A DNA stretch of 64,000 nucleotides from NCBI GenBank assembly GCA_025331445.1, contig JAIWNE010000087.1:62001-126000 (forward strand), given 5' to 3'. Made by a program: the position numbers and the translations under genes. Positions 36,987 to 49,453 of the stretch are shown piece by piece (within the stretch, counting starts at the first letter, position 1; the number at the start of each line of letters is the position of its first letter). Source of the DNA: Blakeslea trispora. Taxonomy: Eukaryota; Mucoromycota; Mucoromycetes; Mucorales; Choanephoraceae. A model generated the notes under the pieces. It was given only the letters and a program-made list of their open reading frames with translations, had not been told where the DNA came from and made no database searches.

Positions 36987-37182
36987 TCTGTCGCTGTATA
37001 CCAGGCTGTGCGAATGTATAGTTGTCCTGAATGCCATCCAACAGCTTCGACAGACACCAGAAACTGTCCGCTTCAATCACCGACAGCACTTCTTTGTCCA
37101 GCTTGCTTACGTCGTATTGTTCAGGATCTTCATCAATGTAAGCAGACAAAAAGACCTCAAAGATAGGCGTAACAAGGTCATT
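36987..37182 (-). pseudogene. Perfect inverted copy of a RabGAP exon fragment
   Basis: On the minus strand it encodes part of the TBC domain without change (SAYIDEDPEQYDVSKL, DSFWCLSKLLDGIQDNY), then runs out of homology exactly at AATGACC on one side and CGACAGA on the other. There are no introns and no flanking direct repeats that I can see. The 100% identity points to a recent local copying event. As part of a transcript spanning both arms it would form a 196-bp duplex with a 1.75-kb loop. Confidence 0.9.
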
Positions 37183-37986
37183 ATTGCCTCATGCAAACAC
37201 TTTATAGTGGAAATATTGAAGTGGAGCCCATCTGGATTGATTAGAACGTCTTTGATGTAGACCGACATAAAACCCTCAAGCTCAACAATTCTTTCATTTT
37301 TCTCTGATCTTGTCTATTTTTATGATTAATTATCATTCAGCCTAATTCAGCTTTGTGCAATTTTATCAAAATAATCATTGACTCGGAGCAAAGCCCAGCT
37401 TTAGCGGTTGATAGTGTGAGTCACTTTCTTTACCTTAGCATAATTCCAAACCAAGGCAAGCCCTAACAAAAAAAGGTAGAAAGAATTTGAACAGACTTGA
37501 AGGTCGCTTTTGGAGTTACACAAAACAGGGGCTTGGGAGTACACATTCAAACTTTAAAATTGATCAAATAATTTATTATTCTAATTTTTTTTTATATAGC
37601 AGAGCGTGAGCTGAATGTAGAGTAAATGAGAAAAAAAAGCTCTTAATATGATTGACTGGTTTCATAATTTTTCGAAAAATAAAGACCAGAAGATGGTAAT
37701 AAGTTTTACAGTAAAAAAGACGAAGTGGAAGGTAGCATACAAATATAGGTTTTACAGTGTTGATAGAAAAAAAAAGGAGGAGAATTTTAATTTACAGGTT
37801 TCTTGTTGTTGTTGTTGTTGTTGTTGATTGCTTGTGGTTATTGCTCTAAGTAAAATTGGTGAAATAAATGTTAAGTGGTGGTTATATGAGTGTACAGTTT
37901 TGGATGCATGCATAAAGGATGATGTTGATAAAAACAAAAACGAAGGTAGGTGGATCAAAAATGAGAGTAAAGTGTTTCAATGGGCT
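37183..37986. other. Intergenic with (TTG)8 microsatellite
   Basis: Downstream flank of the zinc-finger gene. It holds eight perfect TTG units at 37803-37826. The overlapping short ORFs are not credible. Confidence 0.5.
37803..37826. repeat. (TTG)8 microsatellite
   Basis: Eight perfect trinucleotide units about 160 bp beyond the stop of the C2H2 gene. It would be CAA repeats in that gene's 3' UTR. Confidence 0.9.
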
Positions 37987-38887
37987 TTAACCAAATGTGC
38001 TAACAATGTTGGCTAAATGCAAAAGGCCAGAAAGCGATTTTTGAGAATTGGGAGTCCATTCTGATTGTCCTGGTTTTGCTTGTGGCGGTTTATGTTCATT
38101 GAGATGGGGTTCATAGTGATGGAAAGGAATTGTAGAAGCAGGAGGTGGAGGCAAAATATGTCCAGGTTGTAAAGAAGAGAGAGGGGGAAGAGAAGCAGAA
38201 TGAGGAGAGCATGATAGATGTTGAAAAGATGGTTTGTAAGAATCAGAGGAACAATCAGAAGATGTGGAGAGTGCTCGTCTTGGGCGATTTCTTTGCTCCA
38301 TAACCATTGTGTTAGGGTAAGGCAAACTTGGCATAGTAACAGATCGGCGGGGTCGGTTAATCAGGGGCTGCAATGACATTTGGTTTTCTCGTTCATGATA
38401 GGAGTGACAATAGAGTTGAGGTCGGTTTTCCTCGATCCATTCTCCTTTGGATGAAGGATAAAACTGCTGGGCTTGAGAGTGACGCATGTTTTGACGACGT
38501 AACTTTTGCGTCAAATGAGTGCGATAGTGCTGCATCATATTGTCTTGTCGTGAAAACCGACTTGGGCATCCGGGATGAAGGCAATGGAAATTTTTTTCAC
38601 CGGTATGAATTCGATTGTGTCTTGCCAAGTGACCGCTAGAATCGAGAGAATGGCAAGTCAATGATGGATTGTCATTGAATGAGCCAAAAAGATGCTTACC
38701 TTGTTGTAAAACTCTTGTTGCAGCCTGGTTCGCTGCAATGATACTTTCGCTTAGGTGTAGTGGGTAAATGGATGGAAGATTTCATTTTGTTGACTTTGAA
38801 GATCATTGTATTGTTCTCGGTTTCAGGTTGATTTAATAAGCTGAATGTTTTGCCAGAGGCATTCTTGATAGATAAAGACGAATCCAT
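37987..38887 (-). CDS. Two-finger C2H2 transcription factor, Nrg1-like
   Basis: Exons 38887-38700 and 38635-37987, split by a 64-nt intron inside finger 1, give 278 aa. Finger 1 uses Cys51, Cys56, His69 and His73 (CSEPGCNKSF...SGHLARHNRIH). The linker is TGEKNFH. Finger 2 uses Cys81, Cys86, His99 and His103 (CLHPGCPSRFSRQDNMMQHYRTH). The SGHLARHNRIHTGEK plus RFSRQDNMMQHYRTH pair resembles the yeast Nrg1/Rgm1 repressor fingers, which recruit Tup1-Ssn6 and bind C-rich stress or glucose-response elements. The C-terminal 170 residues are Pro/Ser-rich (NRPRRSVTMPSLPYPN, LPPPPASTIPFHHY) and probably disordered regulatory sequence. The upstream 700 bp is AT-rich with long T and A runs. Target genes cannot be inferred. 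Confidence 0.85.
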
Positions 38888-39592
38888 AATGGCTCAATGT
38901 ACAAAAAGGAAAGAAAAGAGGATACAATTTTTTAAAAAGATTCTTTAGTTCAGCTTATTTATATGTGTTGACAATCCTCCTGAGTTTGTAAAACTTTCTG
39001 TTTTTGACGCACTGATTAAACGTGGGCCTGGATTCATTGTGCTGTTTCGCCCTGCATCACTAAAACGGAAAACGTGCTGGATTCTAATAAACGTGAAATA
39101 AACCCTGATCCATTTCCCCTATTTTGTTGTTGATATCATCAAGTCTTGCTTCATTTTTTTCGTCTCATGAAAGATGCAATTCCTACAAGAAAAAAAAAGA
39201 CTATAGTTTTTCTAAACTCAAATACGACGTCAATGCAATGCAGCTCTAATTTCTTTCAATCAAATAAATTAATGAATATAAAAACGCTTTTTTTTTCTTG
39301 TAACATGGAGGACAAAAAATAGGGTTTGTTTATTTTAGAAGAAGACAAGGGTTCTTCATTGTACGATACTCAAACTCCTTTTTTCTTTTTTTGTCACTCC
39401 TTTCTCGGCCACGTTGCGAAGTGATAAATCGCTTCAAATAGCTCCAGTTTTATACTGTGATTGGTCAAGCTGTTTGTACTATTCGGGCCGGCAGCTTTCT
39501 TCCATTTAAACTTATCTGTCAATTGCTATCATGAGTTTCTGTTTTATTTATATCTTTCTACACTAAAATAAATAGACAAAAAAGACAAAGCT
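38888..39592. other. Intergenic, promoter side of C2H2 gene
   Basis: Seven hundred bases between VWA8 (3' end) and the C2H2 start. Contains A/T runs and GATAAA-like words only. No ORF. Confidence 0.45.
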
Positions 39593-42500
39593 TTATCCTT
39601 TAATCATTGAAGAAAGAAATAGAGACTTGATAATCTTTGGCAATTCTTTGTTCTCTACACAAATGTGTGCATGGCTTCCTAAAGCCTTCTTTAGTCTAGA
39701 GAATGAAAGAAAACATGAGTGATGAAGGAAATGTTGGTTCAAGTATCTAACTTACTGTTCTGCCTGGTTTTGAATACTACCAATGAATATCATCTGCGCT
39801 GTTACTCGATCATCTGATTTTAAAACTTCAAGGGAGTAAGATTGAAAGGAGCTTAAACAACAGTAGGTGTTCAGGACTTACTTCTAGCAATGTCATTTGG
39901 GTGAATGTTGTATTGTGCAATGTTAGCATCAGAAAGAACTACGACAAAATAGTCATCTGCTTCTTGCTCTATAATGTCGCGCATAGAATGAGAAGCAGCA
40001 CCCAATGTATTATCGCCACTCAAGCAGTATTGAGAATGAGCTCTCATCTTGCTAATGATTTCAAATTCTTCTTTCTCGCTTTTGGGATATTTTCCAGGTG
40101 TGACAAATTCAATATTAGCTCCATCACCGCTGTGTCCAACAATCTTGTAAGCAAATTTGTGCTCAAACCCACGGAAAGCCTCCATGAGCATCAGTGCTAC
40201 TTCCATTGAACGTTCCAAACGACGATCATGGGTGTTAAATCGGAACATACTGTGCATGCAATTTAATTTCATTAAGGTGTATTCAGTCATATAAAATAGA
40301 CACAAACCTTGCAGATAAATCAAACACAAAATTCATTCGTTTAGGCTTGTCTTGGAACAAACCTAATTCGGGATCATCTTCTCCTCTTTTTTTGTAAATA
40401 GATTTTTCTCCTGTAAGACCTTCGACACTACATTTGATTGTTTCAAATTAGTAACTATGTAGATGAGCATTGATTTACTTGTTTTACATTTTAGTATCAT
40501 CCAGATCTCCAGACGATTGATTCTTGAGCCATACTCTCTCATGGTTCTTGGCTTCCACACTTTCGAGAATCACTCGCAATTCACGAACTTCTCGACGGAT
40601 GTTTTCCATATATTGATTGTATTGCTACAATAAAAAAAATCTATAATTAGTCAAGGGGTATTCATTTGTTTTCTTTTTTAACCTCACTTGAAAATCAGCT
40701 TGTGTCATGTCAATCTTTGTTAGTAGTTTCTCCATAGCTTGATCGTGCATTTCCCTAAACAAGAGAAAGTAAGTATCATACGATAAATTGAGATTTTCTT
40801 TTTCTCACTTTTGTGCTTGGCTGACTTCGGCAGGTGCATCTGAACTTGTTTTCTATTCAAAATTAATTTTGACATTATTAGATTCTCCTTTAATTCACCC
40901 CTTTAAGAAACTTACCAACTTGAGGTTATCAATGTCTTCGAAAGTAGCTTCTTGCCGGCCTTCTTCATTCATGTTGCCTCCAGCTCCACCGCCACCTCCA
41001 CCTCCAGAATCTCCTGAACCACCAGACCCAGCTCCTCCAGAGCCACCAGAACCAGAGCCTGAGCCATCTCCAGATCCTTCACCATTTCCACTGCCATTGC
41101 CGCTTCCACCTCCTTTAGATTCGCCATCCATTTCTTCACTATTCATTGGCTAAGGGAAAACAAATCTTCTGAATACGGATGTATTATAAAAGCCAAGTTT
41201 TTGTTAAATTTAGTTACCTGTAATTGGTCTGCTGTTTCATAGATAACAGACAGTGCTTTCTGATCTACACCCACCATTTGTTTCCAGGTTTGTGCTGCTC
41301 TATAGATTTCATTCGAGCTTACTTGCCAGACACGAACAGTGCCTGCATTGTCTAGTGTAACAAGGTTACCGTTTGGTAACTCGCACATGGTTGCAACATG
41401 GCGCTCAATCTGAAATTGAGAATAAGCAGGAGTTTCACTATTTTGAAATGGTTGAAAGAGAAAAAAGAAAAAAATGAGTTTGGACTGAATGAATCAATAG
41501 AATTGGTACTACCTAATGTCACCACCAAGCACAGACAGTGGCATGCGTATACGCCAGATTTGATTTGAATTAGGATTCAAGAGGTCTAGTGTACTTTCTG
41601 TTCGACCGTCCTTGGGTGGATCAATTAGAGCAAGCTGTCCTGTGCGCTGCAGATACAGAGAAGCGCCCTTGATATTCTTTGGTGATGGGTTAGGCTGATT
41701 AGGCTTCATAAAAGACAAGACATTGATGACACCCTTATAATTGAAATCAGGCGACGAGCAGCCTTCAAGAATAGAAGCATATCGATCAGATTCTTGAGGT
41801 GTGCTAGCAAAACGCACACCTGTAGAAAGCTCTTGCGAATGAATATAATCTAATTTGCCCAAGGTATAGCCGTTTTGACCGAGCACTTCAATCACTTCAA
41901 GTACACTGGGTACACCATGTCGCTTCGAAGAAGGTGTAACAGCATACAGGTTAGCATCACGACTACCACGAGCTATCCAGAGACTTTGATCGATCACATC
42001 AAGCTGGTTGATACGGACACCAAGCTGAATGGTGTATTGCTCAGAGGTGTTGAAGTCGAGTACGGCAATTGTAGGATGATCTTGTTGATAAAAGACAAGA
42101 ATGCCAGATTGACTCAGATTTTGACACATGATTGATTTTACAGGCCCAAGTCCTCGAATGACCACGGACACAATCGACTTTTTCTTAAAGTCGCAACATA
42201 CAAGCTCGTTATTGGAAGGGTTGTGAAGCGCCAATATAGAGCGAGAGCCTGATCCAGATGGAGTGTTATGAATAACAACAGCCATGCGAAGACGAGGGGG
42301 TGCTCTCTGCAGAGGAAAGTATTCATAAAGATCCAAACTCTCAATGCGCTTATGCATGGGTTCTATGTGGTGCAAAGTGACAGGGTTTGTTGTAACAACA
42401 AACAATGACCCATCATCCAAAGAGGCTACATCCAAGGCTTCACCACGAGTTGGAATATCAAACGTGTACAGTTGCTCAGAAAAGATGGTAGAACGACCTT

Positions 42501-45500
42501 CTTTGCGTTCCAATTCTTTCCATTCCTTTGTGCTTGTTCCTTCCATGTCCCAGCCTCCACGTGCAGCCATAGGTTCAACCAAGACTTTGTCTGCATGGCG
42601 AAGCTGTTGATTCTTGGAAAATGTACGCTTCCATTGCTCAGTCAGAACAGGAGGGGATAATGAGACTACATCACCTAGGTTCATTGAAAATGCAGAATCC
42701 AAACCAATGGGGATGCCATGCTTCTCAAAGATTTCAATCACCAATTCCTTGGACGCCAAATCATATTGGTCAAAGTCGAAAACATTTTGAAGAATCTTGG
42801 AGATGCCTTCTTCAGGATATCTCTCAAGATGTAGCACAATATTGACTAATTCACGAGTAGAATAAGGGTATGAAATCAGTCCTTCATCAGTTAGTTTTCT
42901 TAGATCAGTAAATGCACTTGACATCTTGACAAGTAAGTCTTCAGAGACATGAGGACCATATTTGCGCAACAAGAACATTTCCGAGAGCATATCAGGATTG
43001 TCAACAGCATGACAACTAAAGACATCGCCAATCTCGCGATAAAAGTCGTTGCCCAAGAAGGGATAGCCAGGTCGGTTGGCTAATACAACCATGCGGAAGT
43101 TGGGATGAACCAAGATATAGTTTTCGTTGCTGCCTTGCTCGATATCTGATTCTTTTGAAATAATACGACGACCATCACCCAACACCATTTGACCATCTTC
43201 TACTAAACTTTTAAGGACAGCTGTAACATAAGTTGGGGCTTTATCTGCTTCATCTACGACTAAAATGGTACCATCACGTACAGCCTTGACAAGGGCAGAG
43301 TCTTCATAAAACAAAACACCATCTCTAATAGCAGGTGTTGCAGTCAAGCTTTGAACTGTGCTGTCTCGGTGCAATTGGATATATTCTCGAGGCAGTTGTA
43401 ACAGTTGCAAGAAATAATCAGCCAACTTGTTCTTGCCTACACCTTGATTACCAATCAATAATAAATGATCACCTAATTGGTAGTCCTTTAGCATTTCTTT
43501 CAAGATCTCAGTATGTGCTGGGTTTTCATGAAACACGACATTAGGAATCAACATGGGATTGCCTCCCTTAAAGACAGGCTCAATGACATTGCCTATGCGA
43601 ATTTGCTCAGGGCAATCTCTGGAAGGAAGTACCTCAATGGTAGCAACAGACTCTGGTGCTTTAGGTGGGTAAATGCCGTTGGCTGTCAAGAGTGCATCCA
43701 ATGCTTCGCGGGCAACAGCAGGCATGAAGCGAGAAAGAGCAGCCTTATGGATAGCTACATACAGACTTTCTTGATCGCCAAAATAAGCCAGACGGCGACA
43801 GATACGAATCAGTTGACGTGTAGACAAGGCACTAGATAGCATACGCACCGTATCATCCTTGTCTCGACGTAGTCGGCGAGAAAATGTCAAGAGTTGACTG
43901 AGCTTGTTTTCATCCACACCGGGAGATAAGGCAGAGAGAACCTCTTGTTCTTCTTTTGAGGGCAACGAATCAACCACAACAAAGTGAAACATGGATAAAA
44001 TTTCAGCAGAGAGCCAAGAGCCTGCTCCTTTTCCCTCCGCAGGCTGACCACTTGCACCTGCTCTAGCCAAAGCCATAATACGGAATGCAGGATGAATAGG
44101 AATAAGTCGCTTCTGTTCAAGTGAATCAGGAGATTGGTTGTATTGTTTCATTAACTTGGCATATCTGTGACTACTGATCAAGCGAGTGCCGTCAGGCAAC
44201 TGTGTCTCGCGATCACAACAAAGGCGCTGGAGTGTATTAAGTGTACCATAGGAAAGTGCTTCAATGCCGTCCAGCACAGCTAAGCGACCGTGAATAGCAG
44301 CTTCTACAAGCAATGAATTCTCCCAGACAGTGTCACCTTTAGCTGTAGTAGATCGTCGTTGAAGCAGATCGCGAGAGGACATATCACGATACAGGGGAAT
44401 ATATTCAATAGTGTATCCCAAATTACGTGCAAAATGTCTCACTAAAGCTGATTTACCTACACCCTTATGTGTACCTAGCAAACATATATCTTTGCCTCCT
44501 GCATGAAGAAGAACCATAGATGAAAAGATATCGCGATGGTAAGGTGTTTCAATAAAATACTCGGCAGGACTGAATGGTGCTGGTCCACAATAAAGTGGTA
44601 AGCCGATGGCTGAAGAAAAGGTGGAGGTGAATGAAGCAATCGCTTTATGTATAGAATGATATCCATCCACGGTGACTGATGATGGTTGAATGGGATCAAT
44701 GTTTGCAACAGTGTAGCCAGAACTTGTTTGGCGTACTTCCATATGTGCTTCAGCTACAGCAGATTTGACACCAAATCTTCTGAATGCAGCCTCTATCACA
44801 CTCAATTGCTCCAAATCACAGGTAGGCAAGAGAGGATAGGGATATAAAATATCAATCAAGAATCGAGGGTGCAGGTCAGGGACAAGCGAGATGAGTGAAG
44901 CCAAGCTTTCAATCGTCATCGGAAACTCTGGTACTTCAATTTCTCGGTTATGCTTGGCGTCATTTTGGACACCCAGAACAAGACTGATAGATATCAATCG
45001 CTCAATCAAATTGCGGGGTACCTTCTTATTTTGAATCAAGCTCAGCATCTGATCCACTTGCGATTTGAATTCTGGTGCTCTAATATCGCGACTTTGAAAG
45101 CGAGAGCGAAGAGGAGGATCCAACGGATATCCAATATAAGGAGGGACAGGTAGACCTGTTTTCAGAAAAAAAAAAAAGGAGAATTTAGTACTCTATTCCT
45201 TTGTTCTCTTTTTTTTTCTTATTTCTACCTAAGGCAAACACTAAGAATCGAGGGCTAACTTTCTCAAATTTTGTTTCAGCTGTGTCTGCGATATCTTTTG
45301 TAGTCAAGAAACGACCATCATCTAATGACATTTCTCTGTTCTCAAGCAAGTTGTTCAGGATAGGAAGTACATTGCGTTCAGCTTTCTCAATACCATCCAA
45401 AACTAAAATGCGACCATGAATAGCGGCTCTTACGGCAGCTTGATCTACATAAAATGATGTGCTATTTTGGAGTTCTCTTCGCTGCTTCAAGTCAGCATCT

Positions 45501-46236
45501 GTAACATCTTTTGAAAGTGCAACATATTCAATTCTATGTGAAATAAAAGTGAGGCTGATTAGGCAGGCTAGTGATCCATATGGTTCAAATGACTTACTCT
45601 CGTTGAGTCATTTCAGCATATTTCATAATCAAGTTTCGACGCAAAGGCCCAGGAGGCCCCAACAAGAAAATATCTTGTCCAAGCTATATAAATAATCTTT
45701 AATGAGCTTGTTTTGTTTCTGGTGATAGCCAATTTTTTTTTTTTTTTTGTACCTTGTCTTTTTGCATAATCCTTCATATGGTGTAAAAAAAAAAGTAAAA
45801 GCAAATGTATTTAGTTTACAAGTTTGTAGTCCTAATCTGACTTTTCTTTACCATCTCAAATGCCTCAATATATCCTAATGAGATTTGACTTGTTTAGATA
45901 TTTATATCTCATAAAAAAGAGAAAAAAGGAAATTACCTGTGCGCCTTCGTAAAATGGTCCTTGTACTTCAGGTACCAATTCGGGATTTTCAGCAGGAATG
46001 ATTTGCATTACCACATCACCAATTCGAACTGATTTAATGTTAACTGTTTGTAAAACAGGAACAAAAAAAAACGATTGTTAGAATATCCATGTATATTGCT
46101 GTGCTGCTGTTACAGTTGCAGGTAATTTACCTTCACGAACAAGATCTTCGTCTTCAGAATCGGACCATCCTACTTTTGTGGGATCTAATGATGCACCGAT
46201 CTGCTTGAGTCTTCTTTTTGCTTGCTTGTTACTCAT
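39593..46236 (-). CDS. VWA8: VWA8 homologue, AAA+ ATPase with VWA domain
   Basis: Sixteen exons join in phase to 1883 aa, close to the 1905 aa of human VWA8. On the minus strand exons are 46236-46131, 46043-45937, 45874-45852, 45771-45753, 45683-45598, 45533-45229, 45155-41513, 41437-41218, 41149-40916, 40852-40809, 40754-40688, 40624-40488, 40427-40308, 40249-39882, 39825-39756 and 39695-39593. Exons 3 and 4 are microexons of 23 and 19 nt, needed to give DILRHLRW-IMQKDK-LGQDIFLLGPPGP. There are three AAA+ modules: a degenerate P-loop GPPGPLRRN (about 94), GTHKGVGKS (443-451) and GNQGVGKN (784-791). Acidic Walker B motifs follow (LAVLDGIEA, ILVVDEADK). A Gly/Ser-rich linker spans about 1510-1560. 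The VWA domain has an intact MIDAS DLSAS (1700-1704). The family is mitochondrial in animals, peripheral on the matrix side, with ATPase activity and unclear substrate. Here the N-terminus from ATG 46236 is basic (NKQAKRRLKQIG) but is not a classic presequence. Confidence 0.92.
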
Positions 46237-47328
46237 CGCTTTACTAGCCGCAACTCGAGTCAAGGAAGAAAGGGTATAAGAAGTGGAAGAAAAAAGTGAA
46301 AATAAAAGCAATCAGCCATATTTTTCATATGGCATTACTAATAAAAAAAAATTATAGGCATTTCCCTTTTTTTTTTTGCTTTTAGTCAGCGATATTTCCA
46401 TGTGTAAAAAGGACTTGTTTCAAGTCGTCTATCAGAAAAAAAAAAAGATCTTTGAAATTGATTTCCAGTGCTATACATGGTAGTTACTAGCAGAGTGTTT
46501 TCGCTGTTGTTTTTCAATGTTCTTTCACTTGTTAAACATAACATTAGAAAGTAAGGCTCCAAGTCCGTCTGATGGTCAAGTCAATAAAATTGACAATAAG
46601 CTTGTTTGCTTTAACCAATATGCATTAAGTTACAATCTCAGCCAAAAAAAAAAGCAAAAAAAGGGCCCAAATGATTAATAGCTGATCTTCCAACTAATAA
46701 TTGTACTTTCTGATAGACGCCCAACCTCAAGAACCCAACCAACCCAACCAACCCAACCAATGGCAGCTAAATAAAGAGCGTCTCTACTTGGGATCTTTAT
46801 AGGCAGTGCTTGTCAATTAGATCTGCTTCGCATATGCAATGAGGGTCAATTGTACTTGAGTGATTGAAGAAGAACAGTTGTTTCCAAAAAAAAAATTTGA
46901 AGCTGTTCAAATAATAGTCATATCTGTTCAGTTTGTTTGTGTAGCTTTCTTTGATTTATCATTTTTTTTTATTACAGAGCACTTTAAGTAATAAAGATCT
47001 CTTAGTTTTCGGTCACTGTGATAGCTATCGAAATTCCAAACATGCTGTTGGACTAAAAACATAAGCAAATTGTAGAAGAACAGAATGATTCTTATTTTTC
47101 AAATAAGCGTCCCATTTTTCTTTAAAAACTGTCTCATTTCTAGATTTGTATCCCAAGCATTTCTCAAAGCGGCTCAATTCTTTTTATTGTCCAACCTAAT
47201 TTCTTCAACTGATACTAAAAAAGTCAAATTTATCATTTTTTTTTTACTCAAATTTTTGTAAGCATAATTTTTCTTTTCTTCTTCTTTTTAATATTTTTTT
47301 TTTTAGATTAATAACATATCAAAGCCCT
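46237..47328. promoter_or_regulatory. Shared divergent upstream region of VWA8 and SQS1-like gene
   Basis: 1.1 kb separates the two start codons. Features are long T and A runs, a CCAAT box within CCAACCAATGG at about 46752-46762, and a three-copy 9-bp repeat. The last 60 bp before 47329 is T-rich, as in many fungal 5' leaders. Whether it acts bidirectionally is inference. Confidence 0.4.
46732..46758. repeat. Three-copy 9-bp tandem repeat (AACCCAACC)
   Basis: Three perfect AACCCAACC units immediately followed by AATGG, so the array ends in a CCAAT box. Too short and internal to be telomeric. Confidence 0.8.
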
Positions 47329-49402
47329 ATGCCTGGTCGAGGAAAGAAAGGAAGCAACAACAGTAACAGAAGTTCTTCTGGTGCTAGAGGCGGAAGGGGC
47401 GGAAGAGGTGGAAGAGGTGGAAGAGGACGAGGCCAAGGACAAGGCCGAGGTGCTTTCACTGGAGGCGGAGGAAGAGGACGCAATCGCCACCTTATCCCTT
47501 CTGATATGGGATTCCTGTATCAATTAGAATCGAATGTAGACAGATTTTCCGATGACTTTCGCATCTATGGTCAATTCAGTAGCGATGAAAGTGAAGACAT
47601 CCATGCTAGCCAAAGTAGGAAAAAAGCAGCACTTCATTCGTTCTTAGGCTGATTTTTGTCCTTTCTATCTGCGCTTTGTAGAGAACAAGAAGAATAACAA
47701 ACGTTCTGTGAAACACAAGCAGAAGATAAGCCGTGATCCCCTCTATGAAGACTACGAAGAGAATCGGCTGGGGTTAGGTTCATCCGATGCCGCAGCAAGC
47801 CAATCAAAGCCATCAGAGCAATTTGCTAAAGGAAAGTCAAAATATTTGCGCAAAGTGATCTTTACAAAGTCTTCTTCCTCTATTGATTTGAGTCAAGGTA
47901 ATGAAAAAAGTACAACATATCACAAGTGGATTTATCAATTTTTTTTTTCAGGTAATATGTCAGAACAAGAGACACTGACAGATAGCATGTCCAATTTGTC
48001 ATTGAATGAAAATGGATCGCCTACTCAAAAGGAGCTTTGGAGCCGGCACGATATCAGAAGCAAGAACACAGTCATTACTGAAACAGTGGACTATGCTGAA
48101 ATGTCTACTGATCACCCAGCCATAACAGCAAAGGGATTTAATATTCAAGAAAGTCAAGCAGAGAAAGAGTTGCTAGAAAATGAGAGTGAAGATAGCGATG
48201 ACGAAGAAGAAGACGACGTTGACATTGAGGTTGACATAGATGTTGATATAGACATTAGTGAAGACGAGGAGACAGATTCAGATGAAGAGGATGAATTGCT
48301 CTTGATGCAGGATTACCTAAAAAATGCTGAATTTGATCTAGTGCATTTGGATGCCTTACTGGCACAAGCAGCTATCGAGGATGATCTGGATGAAGATCTG
48401 TATAACTACGATGACCTTGATCATGATGCATTTGCTGAAGGCAATGACCTTGATTTCGAAGAATCTAGAATCATAGAAGAAGCAAGAATGGTAGATCCTG
48501 AAATTTTCGGACAATCCCGCAAGTCTGCTCTTGAAGATATACCGATGGGTCTCAAACCTGGTATGCGACGCTGGATGGAAAAGAAAGAACGCAGAGAGCA
48601 ACGCAAGCAGAAGAGGGCAGATGCCAAAGCTCACCGAAAAGAGAAAAAGCAAAAACAACAATTTGTGCAGCCTGGCAAAAAAAAGAAAGTTATGGATACT
48701 GATTCTTCAGAACAAATGCTTAAAGTCGATCAGTAAGTAACCCGCTCACTCTTGTTTATTTTTAATTACTCATTGTCCTATAGACGTCTTCATGAATTTG
48801 TTCAAGATAAAACAATCACTAGCTTTCAGTTTGCTCCCATGGAAACACATTTACGGCGCCAACTCCATGTGCTTGCTGCGGTATACAACCTTAAATCACA
48901 GAGTTTTGGTACAGGTGTAACTCGATGTACTGTTGTATCCAAAACTCCTGCTACCAGCATACCTAAAGACAGACGCCATATAGACCGATTCTTGTCAGAC
49001 ATTCAGACCAATATGAATGAACAAAACCGAATTATAGCAAAAAACAAAATTTTGACAGACAACAAGAAGAAGGGCAAGAAGAAGAACAATAAGCCTAATA
49101 GTCAATCTGGCAATAGTACACCTAAACAAAAAACTCAAGGTCCTTCGCCTCTCTTGTCTCATGGTACAGTGGTGGGTTCTGATGCAGCGCCTATCAGCGA
49201 AAGTAATGTGGGTCATCGTATGTTGGCTGCCATGGGGTAAGTTAAACTACTTGACTCTGTAAGATGTTTTCTAATTTATTCCAATTCATATATAAAAAAT
49301 AATAGGTGGAAACAAGGTGAAGCCTTGGGATCTAAAAGTGATGGTATTCTCACACCTATTGAGGCAATTATTCGTAAAAAAGGTAGAGGTCTTGGCCATT
49401 AA
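47329..49402 (+). CDS. R3H/G-patch protein, SQS1 (Pfa1)-like
   Basis: Exons 47329-47614, 47682-47897, 47952-48732, 48784-49236 and 49306-49402 give 610 aa. An RGG-rich N-terminus (GGRGGRGGRGGRGRGQGQGR, about 20-50) is followed by DRFSDDFRIYGQ and a long acidic stretch (about 275-320, with Asp/Glu/Val-Asp-Ile runs). A basic helix comes next (MEKKERREQRKQKRADAK), then an R3H domain (about 428-490, LRRQLHVLAAVYNLKSQSFG) and a C-terminal G-patch (NVGHRMLAAMGWKQGEALGS ... GRGLGH). The order matches yeast Sqs1/Pfa1, whose G-patch stimulates the DEAH helicase Prp43 in ribosome maturation and spliceosome release. Intron 2 is 54 nt and open in frame, so its retention would add 18 residues. The gene ends 51 bp from the stop of the converging Alb1-like gene. 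Confidence 0.85.
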
Positions 49403-49453
49403 AGACAGAAGGTTATATACAAGAATAAAAATTGTGCTTTTTTTTTTTTTGCT

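Noticed and set aside
36883..37149. Second TBC-domain gene on the minus strand
   Set aside because: Only a 196-bp copied fragment with random flanks, not a gene.
40895..41153. Plus-strand Pro-rich ORF (PPAPPPPPPPES)
   Set aside because: Antisense shadow of the Gly/Ser-rich linker of VWA8.
41437..41513. Apparent phase error at the end of the large VWA8 exon
   Set aside because: Disappears when the acceptor AATAG at 41438-41439 is used instead of TTTCAG. The added residues (ETPAYSQFQ) fit in frame.
45770..45800. Apparent frameshift in VWA8 between HHMKDY and IMQKDK
   Set aside because: Resolved by finding the 23-nt and 19-nt microexons. No indel is needed.
46732..46758. AACCCAACC repeats resembling telomeric DNA
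   Set aside because: Only three units, internal, not the TTAGGG-type unit usual in fungi, and followed by a CCAAT box.
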